DNA of 41,801 nt, from assembly GCA_036273515.1 (NCBI GenBank), contig DASUHM010000073.1, positions 1 to 41,801 on the forward strand. The letters run 5' to 3'. The notes beneath the pieces were generated by a model, which made no database searches, was not told where the DNA came from, and was given only the letters and a program-made list of their open reading frames with translations. Shown piece after piece: positions 33,430-40,989 of this stretch; within the stretch, counting starts at the first letter, position 1; the number at the start of each line of letters is the position of its first letter. Both the position numbers and the translations under genes were made by a program. This stretch comes from Gaiellales bacterium (GTDB taxonomy: Bacteria > Actinomycetota > Thermoleophilia > Gaiellales > JAICJC01).

Positions 33430-34658
33430 GCCGGTGCGGCCGCCTGGGCCGGCTGGGTCGACTCCGCCGCCTCCGTCGCGGCGGCCCACGTCTTCGTCGG
33501 GAGGGACCAGACGTGGATGAAGCCCGCGGCGGCCCCGTGCTGGAAGCTGTCCCCTTGCTCGTAGGTGGCGAGGCCATGGTCGTAGAGCGACGAGCCGGCC
33601 TTGCGCCCGATCACGGCGCAGCTGCCCCGGTAGAGGCGCACCCGGGCGGTGCCGGTGACGGCGCCGGCGGCCGTGTCCATGAACGCAGCCATGGCAGCCC
33701 GGAGCGGCGAGAACCAGAGGCCGTTGTAGACGAGCGTCGCGTAGCGGCCGGCCAGCTCGGCCTTGGCGTGGGCGAGGTCGCGCTCGCAGACGAGCTCCTC
33801 GACGCCCGCGTAGGCGGCCATCAGCAGGGCAGCCGCCGGCGTCTCGTACACCTCGCGGCTCTTGATCCCGACCAGGCGGTTCTCGATCATGTCGATGCGG
33901 CCCACGCCATGCGCGCCGGCCAGCGCCGCCGCCCGCGCGATCAGGTCGACGAGGCCGAGGCGCTCGCCGTCGATCGCGACCGGCACGCCGGCCTCGAACT
34001 CGACCTCGACCTCGTGCGGCGCGGCGAACGCGCGCTCGGGCGCCATCGTCAGCGCATAGGCCGCCTCGGGCGGCTCGAGCCACGGGTCCTCGAGCGGGCC
34101 GGCCTCGATCGAGCGGCCCCACAGGTTGTGGTCGATCGAGTACGCCGCCCCGGACTTGACCGGCACCTCGATGCCGTGCTCGTGCGCGTAGGTGATCTCC
34201 TGCTCGCGGGTCATGCCCCAGTCGCGCACCGGCGCCAGCACCGCCAGGTCGGGCGCGAGCGCGGCCACGGCCGTCTCGAACCGCACCTGGTCGTTGCCCT
34301 TGCCCGTGCAGCCGTGGGCGACGGCGGTGGCGCCGTGCTCGCGGGCGACGCGCACGAGCCAGCGCGCGATCAGCGGCCGCGAGAGGGCGGACACGAGCGG
34401 GTAGCGGCCCTCGTAGAGCGCGCCCGCCTGCAGCACCGGGAGGACGTAGTCGGCCGCGAACTCGTCCCGCGCGTCGGCGATCACGACCTCGCTCGCACCC
34501 GCGGCACAGGCGCGGCGCTCGACCTGCTCCGCGTCGATGCCCTGGCCGACGTCGACGAGCAGCGCGATGACCTCCGCGCCGTACTCGTCGGCCAGCCAGC
34601 GCAGCGCCACCGACGTGTCGAGACCACCCGAATACGCGAGCACGATCTTCTCAGCCAC
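33426..34658 (-). CDS. argG: Argininosuccinate synthase ArgG
   Basis: A 410-residue enzyme joining citrulline and aspartate with ATP. VLAYSGGLDTSVALRWL is the PP-loop that binds ATP, AHGCTGKGNDQVRFE follows at about residue 115, and DHNLWGRSIE and IENRLVGIKSREVYETP are further family signatures. The C-terminal 20 residues are an alanine-rich tail not needed for the fold. The GTG at 34658 has a GGAAGGA ribosome site seven bases upstream on the minus strand. It lies 21 bp after argF, whose product citrulline it uses. The C-terminal region overlaps the argH start. Confidence 0.97.
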   Translation of the reverse strand: MAEKIVLAYSGGLDTSVALRWLADEYGAEVIALLVDVGQGIDAEQVERRACAAGASEVVIADARDEFAADYVLPVLQAGALYEGRYPLVSALSRPLIARWLVRVAREHGATAVAHGCTGKGNDQVRFETAVAALAPDLAVLAPVRDWGMTREQEITYAHEHGIEVPVKSGAAYSIDHNLWGRSIEAGPLEDPWLEPPEAAYALTMAPERAFAAPHEVEVEFEAGVPVAIDGERLGLVDLIARAAALAGAHGVGRIDMIENRLVGIKSREVYETPAAALLMAAYAGVEELVCERDLAHAKAELAGRYATLVYNGLWFSPLRAAMAAFMDTAAGAVTGTARVRLYRGSCAVIGRKAGSSLYDHGLATYEQGDSFQHGAAAGFIHVWSLPTKTWAAATEAAESTQPAQAAAPA

Positions 34659-34679
34659 CGTTCCGTCCTTCCGTTTCGT

Positions 34680-35630
34680 CTACACGATCACGGCCAGCAG
34701 CGCCTTCTGGGCGTGCAGCCGGTTTTCCGCCTCGTCCCACACCGCCGAGCTCTCTCCCCAGAGGACGTCCTGCGTGATCTCCTCGCCGCAGTGCGCCGGC
34801 AGGCAGTGCAGGACGACATGGCCGGGCGCGGCGCCCCGCAGGAGCCGCGCGTTCACCTGGTAGGGGGCGAGGGCGGCCAGGCGCGCCTCGCGCTCGGCCT
34901 CCTGGCCCATGCTCGTGAACGTGTCCGTCACGACCGCGTCGGCGCCGGCGACCGCGACGGCCGGGTCGTCCACGACCTCGACCGCGTCGGCGGCGGGACC
35001 GAGCTCGTCGGCGAACGGCTCGTAGCCGTCGGGCGCCGCGACGACGACCTCCATCCCCATGGCGACGGCGGCCGCGGCCAGCGAATGGCACACGTTCGAG
35101 CTGCCGTCGCCGACCCACGCCAGCCGCCGTCCGGCCAGCCCGTCGAGCCGTTCGCGCAGCACCTGCAGGTCGGCGAGCGCCTGGCAGGGGTGGTGCTCGT
35201 CGGTGAGGGCGTTGACGACCGGCACGGCTGCCGCCGCGGCCAGCTCGTCCACGCGTGCATGTGCATGCGTGCGGATGACGATGGCGTCGAGGTAGCGCGA
35301 GAGCACCGCGCCCGTGTCCTCGATCGGCTCGCCGCGGCCGAGCTGGCTCTCGCCCGCCGACAGGTGGACGGCGTGGCCGCCCAGCTGCACCATGCCGACC
35401 TCGAACGAGACCCGGGTGCGGGTCGAGGGCTTCTCGAAGATCATGCCGAGCGTCCGGCCGGCCAGCCAGGGATGCGGCAGCCGGCGCGACTGGAGCGCCT
35501 TCAGGTGGTCGGCCAGGTCGAGCACGGCCTCGATCGCGGCCGGGCTCAGGTCGTCGACGCGCAGGAAGTCCTGGCCCTTCAGGCCCGCGGCGGCGAGCGG
35601 CGAGTCGAGAGCGGGGTCATGCGTGAGCAT
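34680..35630 (-). CDS. argF: Ornithine carbamoyltransferase ArgF
   Basis: A 316-residue enzyme that makes citrulline from ornithine and carbamoyl phosphate. EKPSTRTRVSFEVGM contains the STRTR carbamoyl-phosphate site; HPCQALADL, TDTFTSMGQE and HCLPAHCGEEI are the other conserved sites, the last holding the catalytic cysteine. The ATG at 35630 is preceded by GGAGG with six bases of spacing, and it overlaps the end of argR by 14 bp. The set argF-argG-argH makes only the last three arginine steps; the acetylated early enzymes (argC, argJ, argB, argD) are not in the window. Confidence 0.97.
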   Translation of the reverse strand: MLTHDPALDSPLAAAGLKGQDFLRVDDLSPAAIEAVLDLADHLKALQSRRLPHPWLAGRTLGMIFEKPSTRTRVSFEVGMVQLGGHAVHLSAGESQLGRGEPIEDTGAVLSRYLDAIVIRTHAHARVDELAAAAAVPVVNALTDEHHPCQALADLQVLRERLDGLAGRRLAWVGDGSSNVCHSLAAAAVAMGMEVVVAAPDGYEPFADELGPAADAVEVVDDPAVAVAGADAVVTDTFTSMGQEAEREARLAALAPYQVNARLLRGAAPGHVVLHCLPAHCGEEITQDVLWGESSAVWDEAENRLHAQKALLAVIV

Positions 35631-36081
35631 GCGCAGCCTCCGCGCCGATCCGGTCGCACAGCTCGAGGATGTCCGCGCCGGAGTACGGTTCGCGCCCGAC
35701 GACGAGGACGACGTCGTCGCCCGCCACCGTCCCCGCCACCTCGGACAGGTCGGCGACGTCGAACGCCCGCGCGACCGGCATCGCGTTGGCCGGAGCGGTC
35801 TTCAGGACGGCGAGGGTGCCCGAGGGCTCCATGCTGCGGACGAGCACGAGCGCGTCGCGCAGCCGCTGCATCGGATCGGCCGGCTCTTCCTCCGCCGGCA
35901 GGGCGTAGACGAGGTGGCCGTCCTTGCGCACGCGCACGGCGCCGAGCCGCTCGAGATCGCGCGACACGGTGGCCTGGGTGACATGCACCCCCTGGTCGGC
36001 GAGGAGCGAGACGAGCTGGGGCTGCGACGTGACCGAGACGCGGTCGAGCAGCGAGGAGATGAGCTGGCGGCGATCCGGCAT
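35617..36081 (-). CDS. argR: Arginine repressor ArgR
   Basis: A 154-residue regulator that binds DNA as an arginine-bound hexamer. The N-terminal winged helix (ISSLLDRVSVTSQPQLVSLL, then VTQATVSRDLERLGAVRV) is typical. The C-terminal half carries the hexamer and arginine-binding motifs, GTLAVLKTAPANAMPVARAF and GTVAGDDVVLVV. The ATG at 36081 is preferred over a GTG at 36096 because a TATAGT element (36088-36093 on the plus strand) ends six bases before it and would overlap the longer start. The gene leads the arg-pro operon, so it controls itself and the genes after it. Confidence 0.95.
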   Translation of the reverse strand: MPDRRQLISSLLDRVSVTSQPQLVSLLADQGVHVTQATVSRDLERLGAVRVRKDGHLVYALPAEEEPADPMQRLRDALVLVRSMEPSGTLAVLKTAPANAMPVARAFDVADLSEVAGTVAGDDVVLVVGREPYSGADILELCDRIGAEAAHAHA

Positions 36082-36117
36082 TGCATGACTATACACAGAT
36101 GCGGATTTTCATGCGAA
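36081..36117 (-). promoter_or_regulatory. argR promoter with candidate ARG half-boxes
   Basis: TATAGT (minus strand, 36093-36088) is a good -10 element six bases before the argR ATG. TTGCATGA (36081-36088) and TCATGCGAA (36109-36117) form inverted half-sites on either side, close to the CATGCA-type ARG boxes of actinobacteria. One extra base breaks the symmetry, and the distal half-site lies inside the end of hisA. Confidence 0.45.
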
Positions 36118-36843
36118 GGTGATGCGGCCGTCGAGCATGGCCTTGCCGACCACGACGGCATCCGCACCGGCCGCGACGGCGGCGCCGACGTCGTCCGCCG
36201 ACCCGACGCCGCCCGCCGCGAGCAGCAGCCCCGGCACCCCGACGCGCACCGACGCGAGCAGGTCGACATCCGGCCCGCGGCCGGTGCCGTCGCGGTCGAT
36301 CCCGGTGACGAGGAAGTCACGTGCGCCCGCGCGGGCGAGGCGGGCGACGAGGTCAGCCGGCGTCTGCCCGGCGTCCTCGAGCCAGCCGTGCGTGCGCACC
36401 CTGCCGTCCCGGCAGTCCAGGCCGGCGACGACGCGGCCTGTCTCGGCCGCCAGCCGCCCCACCAGCTCGGGCTCGGCGGCGGCCAGCGTGCCGACGATGA
36501 CGCGGTCGGCCACGCCGGCCAGCGCCGCCCGGATCTCGGCCTCGCCGCGCAGGCCGCCGCCGAGCTGGATCCGCAGGCCCGGCACGGCCCGCAGCTCGCG
36601 CAGGAGGGCGGCGTGCTCGGGCGCGCGCACGCCCGTGCGGGCGGCGTCCAGGTCGACGACGTGCAGCCAGGGCGCCCCGGCCTCGGCGTACGCGCGGGCC
36701 AGAACCGCCGGCTCGACCGGATAGGCGGTCACGCGGTCGTAGCGGCCCTGCTCCAGGCGGACGACGCGGCCGCCGAGCAGGTCGACGGCGGGCACCGCCC
36801 GGCCCTCGCGGAGATCGACCGCTCCCTGGTCGCGTGTTAGCAT
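36109..36843 (-). CDS. hisA: HisA, ProFAR isomerase
   Basis: A 244-residue (beta-alpha)8-barrel that isomerises ProFAR to PRFAR in histidine synthesis. AVPAVDLLGGRVVRLEQG is the usual first strand, with catalytic aspartate D21; the second, D183, is in TGIDRDGTGRG. QLGGGLR and AAGGVGSADDV are the phosphate sites. HisA normally starts near the VPAVDLL sequence, so the first 16 residues are an extension. A GTG at 36795 with a GAGGG ribosome site would give the usual length. The ATG at 36843 is six bases after a TAGCAT element and would be leaderless. I report the longer form but am unsure. The actinobacterial dual-function form PriA cannot be excluded. It is divergent from the rest of the his genes. 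Confidence 0.93.
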   Translation of the reverse strand: MLTRDQGAVDLREGRAVPAVDLLGGRVVRLEQGRYDRVTAYPVEPAVLARAYAEAGAPWLHVVDLDAARTGVRAPEHAALLRELRAVPGLRIQLGGGLRGEAEIRAALAGVADRVIVGTLAAAEPELVGRLAAETGRVVAGLDCRDGRVRTHGWLEDAGQTPADLVARLARAGARDFLVTGIDRDGTGRGPDVDLLASVRVGVPGLLLAAGGVGSADDVGAAVAAGADAVVVGKAMLDGRITFA

Positions 36844-36855
36844 GCTAAAATGCTA
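36837..36855. promoter_or_regulatory. Divergent his promoter with TAGCATGCTA operators
   Basis: A perfect palindrome TTAGCATGCTAA (36837-36848) is followed at once by AATGCTA, giving a second half-site. TAAAAT (36846-36851) is the -10 of the rightward regulator gene, nine bases before its ATG. TAGCAT on the minus strand (36855-36850) is the -10 of hisA, six bases before its ATG. Both promoters are therefore inside the operator, so a repressor bound here would block both directions. The most likely repressor is the TrpR-like protein encoded next to it. Confidence 0.55.
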
Positions 36856-36860
36856 CCACG

Positions 36861-37172
36861 ATGGCGAATGGCACATCCGTAGACGCCAGCTGGCGCACCG
36901 CCGAGGTCGACGATCTCTGCGACGCGCTGCTCCTCCTCCGCTCCCGCGACGAGGTCGCGGCGTTCCTGCGCGACGTCTGCTCGCTCCACGAGCTCGAGGT
37001 GCTCTCCCACCGCTGGCACGCCGCCCGCCTGCTCGACCAGGGCGTCCCCTACGCCCAGGTCGCCCAGCGCGTGCGCGGCTCGACCACCACGGTCACCCGG
37101 GTGGCGCACTGGCTGCGGCACGGCGAGGGCGGATACCGGCTCGTGCTCGACCGCAGGAAGACGCGGCGATGA
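36861..37172 (+). CDS. TrpR/YerC-family regulator, probable histidine repressor (HisR-like)
   Basis: A 103-residue all-helical protein of the TrpR superfamily, YerC/YecD branch. The region WRTAEVDDLCDALLLLRS, then LHELEVLSHRWHAARLL and PYAQVAQRV, leads to the recognition helix GSTTTVTRVAHWLRHGEGGY, whose spacing is that of YerC proteins. In other bacteria members of this branch are predicted or shown to repress histidine genes. The ATG at 36861 follows a palindromic promoter, and the gene overlaps hisG (ATGA). A role as a self-regulating repressor of hisA and the hisG operon, with histidine or an intermediate as co-repressor, is inference. Confidence 0.85.
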   Translation: MANGTSVDASWRTAEVDDLCDALLLLRSRDEVAAFLRDVCSLHELEVLSHRWHAARLLDQGVPYAQVAQRVRGSTTTVTRVAHWLRHGEGGYRLVLDRRKTRR

Positions 37173-38026
37173 GCCGCCGCTTCCGCCTGGCGCTGCCGTC
37201 CAAGGGCCGCCTGCACGACCCCGTCCTCGACCTGATGCGCGGCGCCGGCTTCGAGCTCGAGGGCAACGGCCGCGCGCTCTACGCGCAGTGCTCGCAGTGG
37301 GACGTCGAGGTGCTCTTCACCCGGGCCGAGGACATGCCCGCATGGGCGGTCGACGGCGCCGTCGAGGCGGCCGTGGCCGGCCGCGACCAGGTACTCGAGG
37401 GCGGCGCCGGGCTCGACGAGCTCGTGCCGCTCGGCTTCGGCCGCTGCTCGCTCCAGGTGGCTGTGCCGGCCGAAGGCGTGGCCACGGTCGAGGAGCTCGA
37501 CGGTGGCCGGGTGGCGACGTCGCATCCGCGGATCACGGCCGGCTACTTCGCCCGCCGCGGCATGCAGGTCGAGACGGTGGCGGTGCGCGGCTCGGTCGAG
37601 CTGGCGCCGCGGCTGGAGGCGGCCGAGGCGGTCTGCGACCTCGTCCAGAGCGGCGAGACGCTGCGCCAGAACGGCCTGCGCCCCATCGCCACGGTGCTCG
37701 AGTCCGAGGCGGTGCTGGTCGCGCGTCCCGACCTCGACGACGACCAGCGCCGCGTCGCCGACGAGCTCGCCACCGTCGTTCGCAGCGTGATCGACGCGCG
37801 CAGCCGCCGCTACCTGATGCTGAACGCGCCCGACGACTCGCTCGACGCGATCGTCGACCTCCTCCCCGGCCTCGACTCGCCGACCGTGCTGCCGCTGGCG
37901 CGCCCGGGCTGGCACTCCGTCCATGCGGTCGTCGACCGGCGCCAGGTGATGGAGCTGCTCGCGCCGCTGCGCGCCGCCGGGGCGCGGTCGCTGCTCGTGC
38001 TCCCGATCCACCACCTGATCCCGTGA
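37169..38026 (+). CDS. hisG: ATP phosphoribosyltransferase HisG (long form)
   Basis: A 285-residue enzyme that starts histidine synthesis by joining ATP and PRPP. LALPSKGRLHDPVLDLM is the usual start, and DAVCD-like EAVCDLVQSGETLRQNGL contains the PRPP-binding stretch. The last 75 residues (LMLNAPDDSLDAIVDLLPGL onward) form the ACT-like regulatory domain of the long form, which is inhibited by histidine and does not need HisZ. The ATG at 37169 overlaps the regulator's stop and its own stop overlaps hisCB. It is the committed step, so its place directly after the regulator fits tight control. Confidence 0.96.
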   Translation: MSRRFRLALPSKGRLHDPVLDLMRGAGFELEGNGRALYAQCSQWDVEVLFTRAEDMPAWAVDGAVEAAVAGRDQVLEGGAGLDELVPLGFGRCSLQVAVPAEGVATVEELDGGRVATSHPRITAGYFARRGMQVETVAVRGSVELAPRLEAAEAVCDLVQSGETLRQNGLRPIATVLESEAVLVARPDLDDDQRRVADELATVVRSVIDARSRRYLMLNAPDDSLDAIVDLLPGLDSPTVLPLARPGWHSVHAVVDRRQVMELLAPLRAAGARSLLVLPIHHLIP

Positions 38027-39636
38027 GCGCGATCGACGTCATCCGCCCCGAGCTGCGCGACCTGGTCGGCTACCGCTGGCAGGACACGCTGCCCGCCGAT
38101 GCGCCGCTCATGCGCTTCGACATGAACACGTCGGCCGTGGCGCCCGAGTGGTACCCCCGCGAGCTGGCCCGGCTCGCCCGCGTGATCCCGAACTCCTACC
38201 CGGACGCGACCTACCTGCGCCTGCGCGAGGCGATCGCCGCGTACTCCGGATTCCCGGTCGAGCAGATCGTGCCGACCGCGGGCGCCGACGAGGCGCTGCT
38301 CCTGTGCGGGCTGCTGGCGCTGGCGCCGGGCCGGCGGGCCTACGTGCGCCGGCCCGCGTACGGCTACTACGGCGTCGTCACCCGTCTGGCGGGCGCCGAG
38401 CTCGTGCACGACCCCGAGGCCGAGGTCGACCTGACCTGGGTGTGCGCGCCACACAACCCGACGGGCGCCGACGCGTCGGCGGAGGACGTGGCCGAGCGAG
38501 CCGGACTGGTCGTGATCGACCAGGCGTACCTCGAGTTCGGCGGCACCGACCTCTCGCAGCTCGTGCGCGAGCGGGAGAACACCGTCTGCGTGCGCACGCT
38601 CTCCAAGGCGTTCGCGCTGGCCGGCATCCGGGTCGGCTACATCCTCGCCCCGGCGGAGATCGCCGAGCGGCTGAACGGCGTGCGCCCGCCCGCGTCAATC
38701 GGCGTGCATGCCGCGGCACTTGTCGAGATCGCGCTCCAGCCCGACCACGTGAACGAGATGCGGGCGCGGGCGGCGGCCACCTGCGCCGAGCGCGAGCGGA
38801 TGGCCGAGGCCCTCCGGGGAGCGGGCTACACCGTGCCGCCATCGTGCACGAACTTCGCCCTCGTCGAGATCGGCAAGCCGGCCGAGGAGTTCGCCCGCGA
38901 GCTGCTCGACCGCGGCCTGGTCGTACGCACATTCGCCGACCCGCTGCTCGAGACCTCGATCCGCTACAGCGTGGCGACGCCGCCCGAGGACGACCGCCTG
39001 CTCGAGGCGCTCGGCGCCGCCGTTCCGGCTCGCCGCCGGCCGACGGCCCGCGGGCGCACGGCCACAATCGAGCGGCGCACGAACGAGACCGACATCCGCT
39101 GCCGGGTCGCGCTCGACGGCAGCGGGCGCGCGACGGTCGCGACCGGCATCGGCATGCTCGACCACATGCTCGGGGCGCTCGCCGCGCACTCGCTGCTCGA
39201 CCTCGACCTGGCCTGCGCGGGCGACCTGTGGGTCGACGAGCACCACACCGTCGAGGACGTGGCCATCGTGCTCGGCCAGACGCTCGACGGCGCGCTCGGC
39301 GACCGGGCCGGGATCCGCCGCTTCGGCGACGCCCGGGCGCCGCTCGACGAGGCGGCCGTCCACGCCGTCGTCGACCTCGGCGGCCGCGGCGCCGCCCGCA
39401 TCGAGCTTCCTTTCGCCGGGGAGCGGGTCGGCGGCATCCCCGCCTCGCTCGTCCCCCACCTCTTCGACAGCCTCTCCCGCCACGGCCGCATGGCCATCCA
39501 CCTGTCCGGGAACGGCGCCGACGACCACCACCTGCTGGAGGCCGCGTTCAAGGCGCTTGCGCTGGCGCTGCGACAGGCGTGGGAGCCCGACCCGGGCCGG
39601 GCCGGCGCCGTCCCGAGCACGAAGGGCAGCCTGTGA
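38023..39636 (+). CDS. hisCB: HisC-HisB fusion: histidinol-phosphate aminotransferase plus IGP dehydratase
   Basis: A 537-residue fusion. Residues 1-340 are HisC, a PLP aminotransferase: FDMNTSAVAPEW, APHNPTGADAS, DQAYLEF and TLSKAFALAGIRVGY with PLP lysine K195. Residues about 347-537 are imidazoleglycerol-phosphate dehydratase: ERRTNETDIRC, IGMLDHMLGALAAHS, DEHHTVEDVAIVLGQTL, PHLFDSLSRHG and DDHHLLEAAFKALALALR, with all metal-binding histidines and acids. The two steps are consecutive, dehydratase then aminotransferase. There is no stop or new start between them; a linker of about ten residues (ARRRPTARGR) joins them. The common fusion elsewhere is phosphatase-dehydratase; this one is different. 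The GTG at 38023 overlaps hisG. Confidence 0.96.
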   Translation: MSAIDVIRPELRDLVGYRWQDTLPADAPLMRFDMNTSAVAPEWYPRELARLARVIPNSYPDATYLRLREAIAAYSGFPVEQIVPTAGADEALLLCGLLALAPGRRAYVRRPAYGYYGVVTRLAGAELVHDPEAEVDLTWVCAPHNPTGADASAEDVAERAGLVVIDQAYLEFGGTDLSQLVRERENTVCVRTLSKAFALAGIRVGYILAPAEIAERLNGVRPPASIGVHAAALVEIALQPDHVNEMRARAAATCAERERMAEALRGAGYTVPPSCTNFALVEIGKPAEEFARELLDRGLVVRTFADPLLETSIRYSVATPPEDDRLLEALGAAVPARRRPTARGRTATIERRTNETDIRCRVALDGSGRATVATGIGMLDHMLGALAAHSLLDLDLACAGDLWVDEHHTVEDVAIVLGQTLDGALGDRAGIRRFGDARAPLDEAAVHAVVDLGGRGAARIELPFAGERVGGIPASLVPHLFDSLSRHGRMAIHLSGNGADDHHLLEAAFKALALALRQAWEPDPGRAGAVPSTKGSL

Positions 39637-40247
39637 CCCACGTCTGCGTGGTCGACTACGGCGCGGGCAACCTGCGCAGTCTGCGCACCGGCCTCGAGCG
39701 GGCCGGCGCCGAGGTGACGGTGACCGACGATCCCGCGCGGGTGGCCGTGGCCGGGCGCGTGCTCGTGCCCGGCGTCGGCGCGGCCGGCGCGGCGATGGCC
39801 GCGCTCGAACGGCGCGGCCTCGCCGGTGCGATCCGCGATGCGGCGGCGGCCGGTGCGTACGTGTTCGGCATCTGTCTCGGCCTGCAGCTCCTGTTCGAGG
39901 CGAGCGACGAGGACGATGTGCCCTGCCTCGCCCTCCTGCCCGGCCGGGCGGTGGCGATGGGCTTCGCCGATCGCCTGCCGCACATGGGCTGGAACGACGT
40001 CACACCGCAGGCCGATCACCCGCTCGCCCGGGCGCTGCCTGCCGTCTGCTACTTCGCCCACTCCTATGCCGTCGAGCCGGGGGAGGCCGGCGCGGTGCTG
40101 GGGACGACGGAGCTCGGCGGCCGCCCGTTCGCGTCGGTCGCCGGCGCCGGCCGTGTGGCCGGGATGCAGTTCCACCCGGAGAAGAGCGGCCCCGCCGGGC
40201 GCGAGCTCCTGCAGGCGTTCCTGCGGTGGAGCGACCGTGCTGCGTAG
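39633..40247 (+). CDS. hisH: Glutaminase subunit HisH of IGP synthase
   Basis: A 204-residue class I glutamine amidotransferase that supplies ammonia to HisF. VVDYGAGNLRSLRTGLE is the standard start, FGICLGLQLLFE holds the nucleophile C81, and MQFHPEKSG holds H181 and E183 of the catalytic triad. PGVGAAGAAM is the oxyanion-strand region, slightly altered from the usual PGVGAFG. The GTG at 39633 overlaps the hisCB stop and the 3' end overlaps hisF by 11 bp, consistent with a stoichiometric complex. Confidence 0.96.
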   Translation: MTHVCVVDYGAGNLRSLRTGLERAGAEVTVTDDPARVAVAGRVLVPGVGAAGAAMAALERRGLAGAIRDAAAAGAYVFGICLGLQLLFEASDEDDVPCLALLPGRAVAMGFADRLPHMGWNDVTPQADHPLARALPAVCYFAHSYAVEPGEAGAVLGTTELGGRPFASVAGAGRVAGMQFHPEKSGPAGRELLQAFLRWSDRAA

Positions 40248-40989
40248 GCGGGTCATTCCCTGCCTCGACGTCCGCGGCGGGCGGCTCGTGAAGGGCGTCC
40301 GGTTCCGCGAGCTGCGCGACTGTGGCGATCCGGTCGACGCGGCCGAACGCTACGCCGCAGCCGGCGCCGACGAGATCGTGTGGCTCAACATCGCCGCCGA
40401 AGCCGAGGAGTGGCGGGAACTCCTGCAGGCAGTCGAGCGGGCGGCGGAGCGGGTGGACATCCCCTTGACCGTCGGCGGCGGCATCGACCGGCCGGAACGG
40501 GCACGCGAGCTGCTGCTGGCCGGCGCGGACAAGGTCTCGGTGAACTCCGCCGCCCTGCGCACGCCGGGGCTGATCGACGAGCTGGCGCAGCGGCTCGGCA
40601 GCCAGTGCGTCGTCGTCGCCATGGACGCCGCCCGCGGCGACGGCGGCTGGTGGACGTACTCCCGCGGCGGCATGCAGGCGACCGGCATCGAGACGGTCGA
40701 GTGGGCACAGGAGGCGGCCCGGCGCGGGAGCGGCGAGCTGCTCGTGACGAGCATCGACTCCGACGGCGGCCGGCGCGGCTACGACCTCGAGCTGATCGGC
40801 CGCATCCGGGAGCGGGTGCGGGTGCCGCTGATCGCCTCGGGCGGTGCGGGCGGCGCCGGCGACATCGTCGCGGCGCTCCGGGCCGGGGCCGACGCGGCGC
40901 TGGCAGCCTCGATCTTCCACGACGGTGAGACGACGCCGGACGACGTCAAGCGGGAGGTGGCCGCGTGCGGCCTGCCGGCGCGGGTGTGA
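40237..40989 (+). CDS. hisF: Cyclase subunit HisF of IGP synthase, with an unusual strand-2 motif
   Basis: A 250-residue barrel that closes the imidazole ring, using ammonia from HisH, and releases IGP and AICAR. IPCLDVRGGRLVKG contains D11 and K19; VVVAMDAARGDGG contains D130; both catalytic acids are present. TVGGGI, KVSVNSAA and ASGGAG are the phosphate-binding loops, and TSIDSDGG holds D174. The second strand reads EIVWLNIAAEAEEW, where the family normally has (F/Y)LDITAS; the residue at position 51 is Asn instead of Asp. The GTG at 40237 overlaps hisH. I still call it HisF because everything else fits and it is in the operon. Confidence 0.95.
   Translation: MLRRRVIPCLDVRGGRLVKGVRFRELRDCGDPVDAAERYAAAGADEIVWLNIAAEAEEWRELLQAVERAAERVDIPLTVGGGIDRPERARELLLAGADKVSVNSAALRTPGLIDELAQRLGSQCVVVAMDAARGDGGWWTYSRGGMQATGIETVEWAQEAARRGSGELLVTSIDSDGGRRGYDLELIGRIRERVRVPLIASGGAGGAGDIVAALRAGADAALAASIFHDGETTPDDVKREVAACGLPARV

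Noticed and set aside
40965-40985. The longer hisIE start at GTG 40965
   Set aside because: The GTG at 40986 overlaps the hisF stop by four bases, as most other junctions in this operon do, and the seven extra residues are not conserved-looking.
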